Below are positions 1 through 8,226 of a stretch of DNA of 19,477 bases, piece by piece. Made by a program: the position numbers and the translations under genes. Location: assembly GCA_964456255.1 (NCBI GenBank), contig CAYWDZ010000039.1, positions 1 through 19,477 on the forward strand, written 5' to 3'. This stretch comes from ZC4RG30 sp964456255 (lineage in GTDB: Bacteria; Pseudomonadota; Gammaproteobacteria; Steroidobacterales; Steroidobacteraceae). The notes under the pieces were generated by a model, which worked only from the letters and a program-made list of their open reading frames with translations, was not told where the DNA came from and searched no databases. Positions within the stretch are counted from its first letter, which is position 1, and each line of letters begins with the position of its first letter.

Positions 1-1
1 C

Positions 2-316
2 GATTCCTCGCCACCGCCGCCGCCGGCGACTATGGCTTCGGCATCGCCACCCACCGTGCAGCTGGATGGCAAGATGCTGTTCCAGCAACGTTGCGGCATG
101 TGCCATCAGGGAATCGGCATGGCGGTTTCATTGCTGTCGCGTCGACCCGGCGATACCAGCAACGGGCTGCTCGAACAGCGCAAGGATCTGGTGCCGGAAT
201 TCGTGACCGTGGTGACGCGCACCGGCATCGGCAACATGCCGCGTATCGCGCGTGGCGAAGTCAGTGATGCGGAGATGCAGGCCATTGCCAGCTATCTGGC
301 GCAGGCGAAGCAGTGA
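2..316 (+). CDS. c-type cytochrome, 5' end missing
   Basis: The frame is open from the window edge, so the start lies outside. A CGMCH haem-attachment motif (CxxCH) lies at about bases 94-108. A methionine in GNMPRI, about 45 residues later, is the likely distal haem ligand, and the protein ends in a helix (AEMQAIASYLAQ) typical of small class I cytochromes c. The methionine codon at base 32 is a poor start because it would give an exported haem protein with no signal peptide. A proline-rich stretch (DSSPPPPPA) lies before the domain and looks like a linker or mature N-terminus. The protein should act in the periplasm as an electron acceptor, probably for a dehydrogenase encoded upstream of the window. 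Its stop codon overlaps the GTG start of the next gene, so the two are probably one operon. The family call is firm; the redox partner is unknown. Confidence 0.85.
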   Translation, partial: DSSPPPPPATMASASPPTVQLDGKMLFQQRCGMCHQGIGMAVSLLSRRPGDTSNGLLEQRKDLVPEFVTVVTRTGIGNMPRIARGEVSDAEMQAIASYLAQAKQ

Positions 317-720
317 GCGGCTCGCGCTTCACGCGTCGCGACGTTCTGGCCGGAGCAGGAGTCGTGCTGGCTGGCAGCCTTGTGTCTGCTGCGCAGCAGG
401 GCACGGAAGAGAAGATGGGTTCCACGCCTGCAGCGGGCAGGACGGTCATCCTTCAGGGTGGCGGGCAGGTCGTGCCCGCAGAATTGATCGCGCGCTTTGC
501 CGCCCGTGATGCGCGTGTAGTCCAGCTTGAGGCTGATCCAGTTCGACAATGGCGCGGATCGCAGGCGGGGTTACTGGCCGCACGCGATACCAGGCTTCTG
601 GGTGTGTCTTCCTGGCCCGAATACCTGCTGGTGCGGGGCCTTGCCGAGGAATCCGGCCGGCGCGTGCGATATCAGCGTCAGGACGCGCACGCTGGCGCAA
701 TGCTCTGGCTCGTTAGCTGA
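313..720 (+). CDS. Small Tat-signal protein of unknown function
   Basis: The product has 135 residues from a GTG start that overlaps the cytochrome stop (GTGA, 313-316), which implies translational coupling. The N-terminus carries a twin-arginine signal (TRRDVLAGAGVVLAG, about residues 7-21) ending near SAAQQ, so export in folded form by the Tat system is predicted. The remaining roughly 110 residues match no family I recognise. They contain no cysteine pairs or metal motif that I can see and look like a small alpha/beta domain. Tat export beside a c-type cytochrome suggests an accessory or small subunit of a periplasmic oxidoreductase whose large subunit would lie upstream. That role is inferred from context only. 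The coding call rests on the overlap, the codon bias and the clear signal peptide. Confidence 0.7.
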   Translation: MSGSRFTRRDVLAGAGVVLAGSLVSAAQQGTEEKMGSTPAAGRTVILQGGGQVVPAELIARFAARDARVVQLEADPVRQWRGSQAGLLAARDTRLLGVSSWPEYLLVRGLAEESGRRVRYQRQDAHAGAMLWLVS

Positions 721-738
721 GCAGTTTTCGCGTCCAAA

Positions 739-758
739 GCCGGTCAGTTTCGACCGGC
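739..758. terminator. Possible weak terminator hairpin
   Basis: The arms GCCGGTC (739-745) and GACCGGC (752-758) pair perfectly around a six-base loop, 19 bases after the stop of the Tat-protein gene. No run of T follows, so intrinsic termination would be weak. It could instead be an mRNA 3'-end stabiliser. Confidence 0.35.
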
Positions 759-931
759 CAATCAATCAGTTGTCTGTTGCTTCGGCGCAGCATGACCCGT
801 TGAGGTCGTGGCGTTGCGCGACCTGAAGAGCTTCCACATCTGCACAACGATTGCAGGTGGGGCAGATCCATATGGTTGTTTTGGCCATACATCATTTGCT
901 TGTGCACCGCCGAAGCCGCGCGCTATGGTTG

Positions 932-944
932 CTGCACTGTGCAG
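932..944. promoter_or_regulatory. Perfect palindrome, candidate operator for the receptor gene
   Basis: CTGCAC-T-GTGCAG is a perfect odd palindrome about 90 bases upstream of the receptor start codon. Its size and position suit a dimeric regulator. I cannot assign it to a named regulator, and chance occurrence in a GC-rich genome is possible. Confidence 0.3.
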
Positions 945-1019
945 TTAATGAAGTCCCTGTAATCGTTCTTAACGGAAAGACTACCAACGGCCATTTTCAT
1001 CGGTTGGCCACCACTTTTC

Positions 1020-1025
1020 AGGAGG
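1020..1025 (+). promoter_or_regulatory. Strong ribosome-binding site of the TonB-dependent receptor
   Basis: A consensus AGGAGG lies six bases before the ATG at 1032. It fixes the start of the receptor gene and implies strong translation. Confidence 0.85.
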
Positions 1026-1031
1026 TTTCGC

Positions 1032-4000
1032 ATGAAGTCTCGCAATCATGCTCGTGAGAGCAGCAGTCTGAATTGGGCAGCGCGTGCGCTGCTGGCGGCC
1101 AGCACACTTTCCGGTCTGGTCATTTCGAATGCGCAGGCAGAGGAGGCCACCGAGCTGACGGAAATCATCGTCACCGGCACGCGCATCGTGGTTCCGAACC
1201 AGACCAGCACCAGTCCGATCCTGACCATCACCGCTGACGACATGAAGACCGGTGGTCGTCGCGACGTCACGGAGATGCTGGATCTGCTGCCGCAGGTGAA
1301 CAGCAATTCTCTGGGGCAGGATCTTGGCAACAAGACCAGTGGCCTGACTTCGGCAGGTGGCGTTGCCACCGCCGACCTGCGTGGCCTGGGCCCAAGCCGC
1401 ACCCTCGTGCTGGTCAATGGTCGCCGGCTGGGCACCGGTTCGCCGCAGACTGTCATCCAGTCGCCGGCGCCGGACATCGACCAGATTCCAGGTGCGCTGA
1501 TCGAGCGCGTCGACGTGGTCACGGGCGGCGCATCAGCTGTCTACGGCTCGGATGCAATTGCCGGTGTGGTGAACTTCGTCACCAGAAGGGACTTCGAAGG
1601 CCTGGAGCTGGATGGCCAGATCGGCGGCAACTGGCACAACAACAACAACGGGTTTGCGCGACAGCGTGTGGAGGATGGCGGATACACGGCGCCACACGGC
1701 ACCGCCTGGGATGGCAAGACGGTTGACCTGACCCTCACGGCCGGCGCCAACATACTCGACGGTCGCGGCAACGTGACCGGCTACTTCGGCTACCGGTCGA
1801 TGAATCCGGTCGTCAGCTCGCAGCGCGATTTCGGCAGCTGCGAACTGGACTACGTCGGTACCCTGGACGATGTGTACTGCTGGGGGTCGGCAAACGGCAA
1901 CCTGTTCTATCCGCACAATGCCACGGCAAACCCGACTGACGATGCCTGGTCGGTGGTGGGCAACCAGTTCCAGCCGTGGACGGGCGATGACCTGACCACC
2001 ACGCCTCCGCAGATCATCAATACCCAGCACTACATCTACATGCAGCGCGGCGACAAGCGCTACAACGCCGGGTTCATGGGCCACGTGGACATCAACGACT
2101 ATGTGAAGCCCTATGTGGAGTTCTCGTTCATGGATGACCGCACCCATCAGGAAGTGGCGCCCACGGCACTGTTTCTCTATTCCAATCCACTCTCCGATGA
2201 CGGCAGCTATCTCATCAACTGCAGCAATCCATTGCTGAGCGCACAGCAGGCATCCCTGATCTGCACGCCCGGCCAGATTGCGGCCGATGCGCTCGATCCG
2301 GGTTCCGTGAGTGAACACGTGGACATCGGTCGACGCAATGTCGAAGGCGGTGCGCGCACCTATGAATTCCAGCACACCAACTACCGCATGGTTGGCGGCC
2401 TGAAGGGCCGTCTGTCGGACGCGTGGACCTACGACGCCTACGGCCAGTACTACTACACAAGCTTCTCGAGCATCAACGGCCAGGACTTCGGTTTTGACAA
2501 GATTGCCAATGCCCTGCAGGTGACCACCGATGGCAACGGCAACCCGGTGTGCATCTCGGGCGGAACCTGCGTGCCCTACAACATCTTCGAGGATGGCGGT
2601 GTCACTGAGGACGCGCTGACTTACCTGACGACTGTCGGCACGGCTACGGGCAATACGCAGCTGAAGACAATCCATGCGGACTTTACGGGCGACCTCGGGG
2701 CTTACGGCCTGAAGCTGCCCACGGCCGACCAGAGTGTCGCTGTCAACGTGGGCTACGAGTATCGCCAGGAGCATGTGACCTACCTGCCGGATGCGGCCTA
2801 CGAGAGCGGCCTGATCGTCGGCACCGGCGGGGCCTACCCGCGGATCGACAACGGCGTTTCGGTGAAGGAGATCTTTGGCGAGGTGCGCGTGCCGCTTGCC
2901 TCCATGCTTCCCGGCATCCACGACCTGGTGGCCGATGCCGGCTATCGCCATTCCAAGTACTCGCAGTCCGGCGGGGTCAACACCTACAAGCTCGAACTGC
3001 AGTACGCGCCGGTCGAGGATTTCAGGTTTCGCGCGTCCTACAACCGCGCCATCCGGGCGCCGGCCATCGTGGAGCTTTTCAACCCGCAGCTGGTGGGCAA
3101 GATCCAGTTCGCCGGGGGAGACCCCTGCGCGCCGAGCGAGGACGATGGCCTGCTGCACGCGACTTTTGAAGAGTGCGCACGTACAGGCGTGACGCAGGCG
3201 CAGTACGACAACATGTCGATTCCGCAGGCCGTGGCCAATCAGCTCACGCAACTGCAGGGCGGCAACCCTGATCTGAAACCGGAAAGGGGCGATACCTATA
3301 CGCTCGGTGTCAATCTGCGGCCCGCGGCCCTGCCCAACTTCACGGGCAGCATCGACTACTACCACATCAAGATGAAGAACCTGGTTGGCGCACTGGATGC
3401 GCAGGTGATCATGTCGAACTGCCTGACCACGGGAGATCCGACTTTCTGCAGCCAGCTCAGCCGTCATCCCATCAGCGGGACGCTGAATGGTGCCAGTGTT
3501 GCCGGCGGCGGTTACATCATCCAGACGAACGTCAACATCGGTGCGGGAACCCTTGACGGCATCGACCTGCAGTCCACGTACAAGTTCGACCTGGGTGATC
3601 ACGGCAGCGTGCGCGTGATGCTGAACGGCGCCTACCAGCTCAAGAACACCACCACCAATATTCCTGGCGGCGGCACCTACGATTGCGCGGGTCTGTTCGG
3701 AGCAACCTGCCAGACCGTGAACCCGAAATGGCGCCACAGCCTGCGCGGCTCCTGGGACATGATGAATGACCTGTCGCTGGCGCTCACCTGGCGGTTCCTG
3801 GGCTCCTCGAGGCAGGACAACAACGACTCCGATCCGCTGCTGTTTGAATCGGCACTGGGCGACGTGGCGATCTTTCGCGCGAAGCTCCCGGCGGTCAGCT
3901 ACCTTGATCTGACCGGGACCTGGGATGTCAGCAGGAACCTGCAGGTGCGTTTGGGCATGAACAACCTGTTCGACAAGGATCCGCCCATTGTTCCGGCCGA

Positions 4001-4088
4001 CATCGCAGCGGGCGGTTCGCCGAACTACTACGAGTCCTACGACGGCCTTGGTCGTCAGGTGTTCGCGGCAATCACGGCCAAGTTCTGA
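1032..4088 (+). CDS. TonB-dependent outer-membrane receptor
   Basis: This 1018-residue protein has a cleavable signal peptide ending near SNAQAEE (about residue 37) and no STN domain. A TonB-box-like segment (ELTEIIVTGTRI) follows, then a plug domain with the hallmarks DLRGLGPSRTLVLVNGRR and DVVTGGASAVYGSDAIAGVVNFVTRR (here interrupted only for naming the motif edges). The rest is a 22-strand type barrel containing the NPDLKPERGDTYTLGV signature and ending in a terminal phenylalanine (AITAKF). It is of the large type without TonB-ExbB-linked sigma signalling, common in gammaproteobacteria that take up complex organic substrates. The substrate cannot be read from sequence. Many loop cysteines occur in pairs. 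The start is fixed by an AGGAGG site. A strong hairpin terminator follows, so it is probably transcribed alone. Facing it is a DUF6152 gene, a family often seen near such receptors. Confidence 0.95.
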   Translation: MKSRNHARESSSLNWAARALLAASTLSGLVISNAQAEEATELTEIIVTGTRIVVPNQTSTSPILTITADDMKTGGRRDVTEMLDLLPQVNSNSLGQDLGNKTSGLTSAGGVATADLRGLGPSRTLVLVNGRRLGTGSPQTVIQSPAPDIDQIPGALIERVDVVTGGASAVYGSDAIAGVVNFVTRRDFEGLELDGQIGGNWHNNNNGFARQRVEDGGYTAPHGTAWDGKTVDLTLTAGANILDGRGNVTGYFGYRSMNPVVSSQRDFGSCELDYVGTLDDVYCWGSANGNLFYPHNATANPTDDAWSVVGNQFQPWTGDDLTTTPPQIINTQHYIYMQRGDKRYNAGFMGHVDINDYVKPYVEFSFMDDRTHQEVAPTALFLYSNPLSDDGSYLINCSNPLLSAQQASLICTPGQIAADALDPGSVSEHVDIGRRNVEGGARTYEFQHTNYRMVGGLKGRLSDAWTYDAYGQYYYTSFSSINGQDFGFDKIANALQVTTDGNGNPVCISGGTCVPYNIFEDGGVTEDALTYLTTVGTATGNTQLKTIHADFTGDLGAYGLKLPTADQSVAVNVGYEYRQEHVTYLPDAAYESGLIVGTGGAYPRIDNGVSVKEIFGEVRVPLASMLPGIHDLVADAGYRHSKYSQSGGVNTYKLELQYAPVEDFRFRASYNRAIRAPAIVELFNPQLVGKIQFAGGDPCAPSEDDGLLHATFEECARTGVTQAQYDNMSIPQAVANQLTQLQGGNPDLKPERGDTYTLGVNLRPAALPNFTGSIDYYHIKMKNLVGALDAQVIMSNCLTTGDPTFCSQLSRHPISGTLNGASVAGGGYIIQTNVNIGAGTLDGIDLQSTYKFDLGDHGSVRVMLNGAYQLKNTTTNIPGGGTYDCAGLFGATCQTVNPKWRHSLRGSWDMMNDLSLALTWRFLGSSRQDNNDSDPLLFESALGDVAIFRAKLPAVSYLDLTGTWDVSRNLQVRLGMNNLFDKDPPIVPADIAAGGSPNYYESYDGLGRQVFAAITAKF

Positions 4089-4115
4089 TCGCCAGCGCGA
4101 TCGGGGATGACTGAC

Positions 4116-4145
4116 ATGGGGCGGCCTGCCAGCAGGCCGCCCCAT
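4116..4145 (+). terminator. Intrinsic terminator after the TonB-dependent receptor
   Basis: A perfect 14-bp inverted repeat (arms ATGGGGCGGCCTGC and its reverse complement) with a two-base centre lies 28 bases after the receptor stop. CTTCTTT follows. The very stable stem plus the pyrimidine/T-rich tail fits rho-independent termination of the plus-strand transcript. It sits between two convergent genes and could also slow minus-strand readthrough. Confidence 0.85.
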
Positions 4146-4201
4146 CTTCTTTGCAGCAAGTCAACGCAAGTCGGGGGCGCCAGTTGGCGCTCGCGGACTC
4201 T

Positions 4202-5209
4202 TCAGTCAGCCAGATACCGGTCCGACACATCCTTGTCGCAGGGCACCTTCGCAAAGTCCAGGTCCGGGCGATGGTCCCACAGCATGTCCAGCGTGGCAGG
4301 AGCCGCCAGGAACTCGGGATCTTCCATGGTGAGCTGGTAGCGCAGATGCAGGTGGTCGGGCGTCAGGCTCAGGCGTTCCACCGTGTGCTTGTTCGCGCCG
4401 CCAGGAATACCCGAAAAAACTCCCGACACATGGGGCGTGTAGCCCACCGTGTCGATCACCAGCGCTTCGCCTTCCCAATGACCAATGGAATGGCCGAACA
4501 GCGAGGGCTTGAGCCCCGCGGGATGCTGCTTCTGATCCAGATGCACTTCACGCACGGCCTGGTCGCCGGAATTGTCGAAACGGAATTTCACGCTCTTCGC
4601 GCTGACCTCGATCAGGCGGAATTCATTGATGGTAGCCAGGAAGGGGATGGGCTCGATATCGCAGGCGCCCACCAGCTCACCGGCCTTCGCGGCGTCGGTC
4701 AGCTTCCACTGTCCGCGCACCACGCCGAACACCTTGCCGGTCTCGGCCAGTGAAGGCGCCCACTTCCCGGCGATGCTGCTGGCCGGCTTCAGTTCCAGCG
4801 CCGGACCATTGCGCCGGTACATGGGGTGCACCTTGCCATCGGCGGTGGTGACGACATCGAGGCCGCGCACCGTGCGGTCGGCTCCATGGCGGTTGGGATT
4901 GGCGCGCACCAGCACATGTGTGCCCGGCTTCAGGGCATTGCGATCGAGGCCGTCGACCAGTGCCTGCGTGACTGCCAGTCCTTCGACCTGCTGCAGCTTC
5001 GTGCCACCTTTCTCGTTGGTAGTCTTGACGATCAGATAGATGTGCGGATTCTTCCAGTCGAGGCGGCTGACGGTGCCCTCGATCGTGATTTCGCGCGATG
5101 AGTCAAATGCGGCCTGGCTGTGATGGGCCAGCGCCGGGGCGGCACACGACAGCGCGCAGACGGTCAGGATGAGATGAATTGCCTGCTGCACTCGGCGCAA
5201 GGTAATCAT
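4202..5209 (-). CDS. Secreted DUF6152 family protein
   Basis: The product has 335 residues and a clear Sec signal peptide (hydrophobic core LILTVCALSCAAPALA, cleavage before HHSQAAF). The mature N-terminus HHSQAAFD, followed by ITIEGTVSRLDWKNPHIYL, is the signature of DUF6152, a periplasmic beta-rich (OB-like) domain of unknown function. The C-terminal half (GHSIGHWEGEALVIDTVGYTP) resembles the second domain found in longer DUF6152-type proteins. The start ATG has a G-rich ribosome site (GGGGG) about ten bases upstream. It runs convergent to the TonB-dependent receptor, with the terminator between them, and lies 77 bases downstream of the diguanylate cyclase gene on the same strand. Family members often occur beside TonB receptors and redox enzymes in Steroidobacter-like bacteria. 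The function is unknown. Confidence 0.85.
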   Translation of the reverse strand: MITLRRVQQAIHLILTVCALSCAAPALAHHSQAAFDSSREITIEGTVSRLDWKNPHIYLIVKTTNEKGGTKLQQVEGLAVTQALVDGLDRNALKPGTHVLVRANPNRHGADRTVRGLDVVTTADGKVHPMYRRNGPALELKPASSIAGKWAPSLAETGKVFGVVRGQWKLTDAAKAGELVGACDIEPIPFLATINEFRLIEVSAKSVKFRFDNSGDQAVREVHLDQKQHPAGLKPSLFGHSIGHWEGEALVIDTVGYTPHVSGVFSGIPGGANKHTVERLSLTPDHLHLRYQLTMEDPEFLAAPATLDMLWDHRPDLDFAKVPCDKDVSDRYLAD

Positions 5210-5286
5210 TGCTGCTTAACCCCCAAACGGATTGCAGACATCCTAGCGCACGATGCTGGTCAGCGCAGGCCGGCCAGGCAGCGGCA

Positions 5287-6819
5287 CTACGGGATGGGCG
5301 GGATGCCCAGCGACCTGAAGCGCCCCGTCGATCCCTTGGCGCTCGAGTCGCCAAAGACGATGCGGTCCTTGCCCGTCTCCTTGGCTTCGTACAGCGCGCT
5401 GTCGGCGCGGGCAAAGATGCCCGTCCAGCCCGAGTCTGCCGGGCTGCAGCAGGCTATCCCGATGCTGGCGGTGAAGTGCACCGGACCCCTGGGAGATTCC
5501 ACGGCAGTGGTGTTGATGCAGTCGCGGACCCTGCGGGCCACTTCAAGCAGGGATTCGGCGGTAAAGGCTCCGGGACACAAGAGCGCAAATTCCTCGCCGC
5601 CCAGGCGCGCCGCGAGGTCGTCCCGCCCGCGCAGCAGCTCACCCAGGACCTTTCCAACCGTACGCAGCACCTGGTCGCCGACCTCATGGCCGAGGCGATC
5701 GTTGATCTGCTTGAAATCGTCCAGATCCAGCAGGATCAGGGCATAGCCTTCGCCGCTCTGGCGCAGGCGCTTGTGGAGCGCTTCGCAGCGCTCGGTGAAG
5801 ACCCGCCGGTTCGCGAGGCCAGTGAGGAAATCGGTTGTGCTTTCCTTGAGCAGCTTGGCGTTGCTCAACTCCAGCGCGCCCTTGGCAGCGGTCAGTTCGG
5901 TGATGTCGGTCACCAGCACGAAGAAGCCGCGCACGGCGCCATTCTCGTCCCGGTCGGGCAGGTACTGCGCCTCGGTGTCCCGCGCGATGCCATCCAGGCC
6001 AACGTTGCGGCGCTGGAATCGCTGCGGCTCCCCGGCAAGTGCGGCGTAGGCGTGCGGGCTGTTGAGCGTGAAGAACCTGTCGCCGAGTACTTCGCGGAAA
6101 TGCCTGCCAAGCATCTGCTGGGGGGACAGACCGGAGTAGGCGCGGTAGGCCTCATTGGCGAACTCGCAGCGAAGCTCGGTGTTCCAGTACCCGATCAGCG
6201 CCGGTATGTGGTCTGCGATCCGCTGCAGACGGCGCTCCATCTGGGCATGCTTCTGTTCGGAAGCCGAGGCGGCGTCCAGCCGGCGCTGGCTTTCCAGTGA
6301 CATCTCCCGCGCGTGGATGAGTTCCTGCACGAGGAGGGCGAATTCGTTCCAGGTGTCCAGCTCCCCGGAGGTGAATTCCCGGGGTCGGGTATCCATGGCG
6401 CACAGGGTGCCGATCGCTGCGCCGCTGCGGGTATGGATCGGAACGCCGAGGTATGCGCGCGCATGCGGCGGGCCCGCCACCAGTGGATGCGCGGCATACA
6501 GCGGGTCGGCGAGAGTGTCCGCAATGACCAGCGCCCGGCGCTGATCCACCACCCGCGTGCAGAAGGAGACGTTGCGGGGAACCTCGGTCGCCTCCAGTCC
6601 AACGCGGGCCTTCAGCCATGCGCGTTGTTCGTCCACCAGCGAGATCACTGCTATCGGGACGCCGAGACTTCTGGCAGCCAGGCGTGTCACCCGGTCGTAG
6701 GCGTCTTCCGGCGGAGTATCCAGAATGCACAGGTCGCGCAGCTCCGACAGGCGCAGCAGTTCTCCAAGCTCCCTGCTGGAGAAGTCGGGCCTCGGTGATG
6801 GCGTAGAGAGTCGATCCAT
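5287..6819 (-). CDS. Diguanylate cyclase with GAF and PAS sensor domains
   Basis: The product has 510 residues. Residues about 25-170 form a GAF domain of the free-methionine-reductase/PYP-like type (LDTPPEDAYDRVTRLAAR, LGVPIHTRSGAAIGTLCAMD). Residues about 190-315 form a PAS domain (ADHIPALIGYWNTELRCEFANEAY) with a PAC-like end. Residues about 325-490 form a GGDEF domain with the active-site motif GGEEF (407-411), so it should make c-di-GMP from two GTP. There is no EAL domain and no membrane segment, so a cytosolic sensor is expected. The product-inhibition RxxD site normally sits five residues before GGEEF. Here RGRD is displaced by one residue, so feedback control may be altered. I chose ATG 6819 over the in-frame GTG at 6858, because the latter would overlap the methyltransferase gene by 17 bases and adds no domain. 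It lies 22 bases after that gene and is likely co-transcribed. Confidence 0.93.
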   Translation of the reverse strand: MDRLSTPSPRPDFSSRELGELLRLSELRDLCILDTPPEDAYDRVTRLAARSLGVPIAVISLVDEQRAWLKARVGLEATEVPRNVSFCTRVVDQRRALVIADTLADPLYAAHPLVAGPPHARAYLGVPIHTRSGAAIGTLCAMDTRPREFTSGELDTWNEFALLVQELIHAREMSLESQRRLDAASASEQKHAQMERRLQRIADHIPALIGYWNTELRCEFANEAYRAYSGLSPQQMLGRHFREVLGDRFFTLNSPHAYAALAGEPQRFQRRNVGLDGIARDTEAQYLPDRDENGAVRGFFVLVTDITELTAAKGALELSNAKLLKESTTDFLTGLANRRVFTERCEALHKRLRQSGEGYALILLDLDDFKQINDRLGHEVGDQVLRTVGKVLGELLRGRDDLAARLGGEEFALLCPGAFTAESLLEVARRVRDCINTTAVESPRGPVHFTASIGIACCSPADSGWTGIFARADSALYEAKETGKDRIVFGDSSAKGSTGRFRSLGIPPIP

Positions 6820-6841
6820 GACGGCTAGAGGCGCAATGCGT

Positions 6842-7885
6842 TTACGGTTTGCGGGCACTCACCAGTGAATAATAGCCGCCACCGGTACGTTCTGCCGCCA
6901 CGTCCACAAAACCGGCACTGCCCAGAATGTCGCGGAATTCGGCCAGGGAGTATTGCTTGCCCAGCGTGCCCACCAGCATCAGCAGGCTGAACGCGGCGGC
7001 AGGGAAGGGGCCGGTGTAGTCGTCATCCATCAGGATCTCGTTGAGGAAGATGCGGCCGCCGCTGGGCAGCGCCTCGAAGCTCTTCCTCGCCAGCAGGCGG
7101 CAGGTCTCATCCGACCAGTCATGAAACACGTTGGAAAAGAAGTGACCGTCGTGCCCGCGCGGCCAGGCTTCGGTAAACATGTTGACCCCGGCGGTGGTGA
7201 CCTGCTTGCCCATGGCGGCGCGGTCGATGTACTTCTGCGCTTCGATGGCCATTTCCTTCAGGTCCATCAGCACCACCTTGAGCCCCGGATGAGCCCGGGC
7301 GATCTCGATGCCGTAGACGCCCGAGCCGCAACCCACATCCATGAGCGACTTGAGTTCGCCGAAGACGCCTTGCGCGGCAGCACCAAGTGCCGGCGCCTGG
7401 CTGTGGGCATGCATGAACGTGGCAATGCCTTGCGCTGCTTCCTGGGACATGGTGCCGCGTTCCCATTCCGAAGGTCGCGAGGTGACGTCGCCGGAACCCT
7501 CGCCCACGTCGCTGGGTCGCTTGCCGGTGCGCAATGCCTCCAGCAGGCGCGTGCGCACGGTCTGGTTGAAGTCGATCTGCGTGGTGAAGTGACCCCAGAA
7601 GCCTTTGGCGCCGGGGTGCAGCCAGGTGCGCGCCAGGTGGGTGGCGCGCCATTTGCCCAGCCGCTTCTCGACCAGGCCCATGGAGCACAGCGCCGCCAGG
7701 TTCATGCTCAAGGCACGGGCGTCGACATGCAGCCGGGTCGCCAGTTCTTCAGTCGTCAGGGGCGCATCGCTCAGGGCCTGGAAGGTGCCGACCTCGATAT
7801 TCACGTTCACGACTGGCAGCCGGAACTGCGACAACCAGATGTCCCAGATCGCGCTGTCGTCGTTGGTTGGTGGCAATGCGCTCAT
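6842..7885 (-). CDS. SAM-dependent O-methyltransferase (family 2, CrtF-like)
   Basis: The product has 347 residues. An N-terminal winged-helix dimerisation domain (about residues 25-90, TTEELATRLHVDARALSMNL) is followed by a Rossmann methyltransferase domain with the SAM-binding motif MDVGCGSG (182-189) and acidic residue in VLMDL (205-209). The sequence FSNVFHDWSDE places a candidate catalytic histidine at about 255. The layout and length fit plant-type/bacterial O-methyltransferases such as hydroxyneurosporene methyltransferase (CrtF) and polyketide O-methyltransferases. The substrate is unknown; no carotenoid or polyketide genes are nearby. The start at 7885 is chosen because a G-rich ribosome site (AGGGGG) lies just upstream and the domain begins soon after. 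An open frame extends to 8128 but its extra residues are not domain-like. The cyclase gene follows 22 bases downstream. Confidence 0.9.
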   Translation of the reverse strand: MSALPPTNDDSAIWDIWLSQFRLPVVNVNIEVGTFQALSDAPLTTEELATRLHVDARALSMNLAALCSMGLVEKRLGKWRATHLARTWLHPGAKGFWGHFTTQIDFNQTVRTRLLEALRTGKRPSDVGEGSGDVTSRPSEWERGTMSQEAAQGIATFMHAHSQAPALGAAAQGVFGELKSLMDVGCGSGVYGIEIARAHPGLKVVLMDLKEMAIEAQKYIDRAAMGKQVTTAGVNMFTEAWPRGHDGHFFSNVFHDWSDETCRLLARKSFEALPSGGRIFLNEILMDDDYTGPFPAAAFSLLMLVGTLGKQYSLAEFRDILGSAGFVDVAAERTGGGYYSLVSARKP

Positions 7886-8226
7886 CAATCTACCCCCTGC
7901 GTTCTTGTTACCCGGGTGCTGTGCGGAGCCGGGGAATGCATCATGCCAGCAAGGCGGCATAGTGCAATGGCATTGGCTGATTGCACGCGCGGCCACCAGC
8001 TGTGGGATGCCCAGACGAATGACTTCGAGCGCGCGTTGCCGTGCGACGCATTGTCCAGGATCCAATCGGTCGCCTGGGCCCCGCACATTTTCCTGCAGTT
8101 GCGGCACGTCCGCCGGTATAGCATCCACCTCCGATGAAGCATGCAGTTGAACCTGCCAAGAATCGGCAAACTCGGGCGCGACGCGTGCGCCGGGCAGGCA
8201 CAGGATCCGCGTCCGCGCGGGGCCTG
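7886..8226. other. Divergent intergenic region between the methyltransferase and RNase operon
   Basis: This 341-base stretch separates two divergent units and must hold the promoters of both. It contains a nested inverted repeat (7962-7986). Open frames cross it on both strands as N-terminal extensions of the flanking genes, but neither extension has domain features or a good ribosome site. The plus-strand extension from ATG 8134 would add 31 arginine-rich residues to the RNase. I found no promoter with good -35 and -10 elements at proper spacing. Confidence 0.5.
7962..7986. promoter_or_regulatory. Nested inverted repeat, candidate operator
   Basis: The arms GTGCAAT (7962-7968) and ATTGCAC (7980-7986) are perfect complements around an 11-base spacer. 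A second palindrome, CAATG-G-CATTG (7965-7975), overlaps the left arm. It lies 77 bases upstream of the methyltransferase start and 240 bases upstream of the RNase start. Such symmetry suits a dimeric regulator; the regulator is unknown. Confidence 0.4.

Larger units (their letters stand above)
721..1031. other. Intergenic region upstream of the TonB-dependent receptor
   Basis: This 311-base gap is less GC-rich than its flanks and holds no convincing gene; the short open frames in it lack family features and ribosome sites. It contains a 7-bp hairpin (739-758) just after the Tat-protein gene, a perfect 13-base palindrome (932-944), and the receptor's ribosome-binding site at its end. I could not pick a convincing sigma-70 promoter, although one for the receptor must lie here or be of another sigma class. 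Confidence 0.5.

Noticed and set aside
1..288. Frame +1 at the left edge, whose start (AAAGDYGFGIATHR) recalls the end of VAO-type flavoproteins
   Set aside because: It would have to overlap the whole cytochrome domain in another frame. The CGMCH frame is the real one, and the likeness is short and may be chance.
851..1057. 68-codon open frame before the receptor
   Set aside because: It overlaps the receptor's ribosome site and start, has no ribosome site of its own and no domain features.
1533..4145. 870-codon open frame on the minus strand, opposite the TonB-dependent receptor
   Set aside because: It is a shadow of the receptor's codon bias in GC-rich DNA. The translation shows no domain, is rich in arginine, histidine and valine, and starts inside the terminator hairpin.
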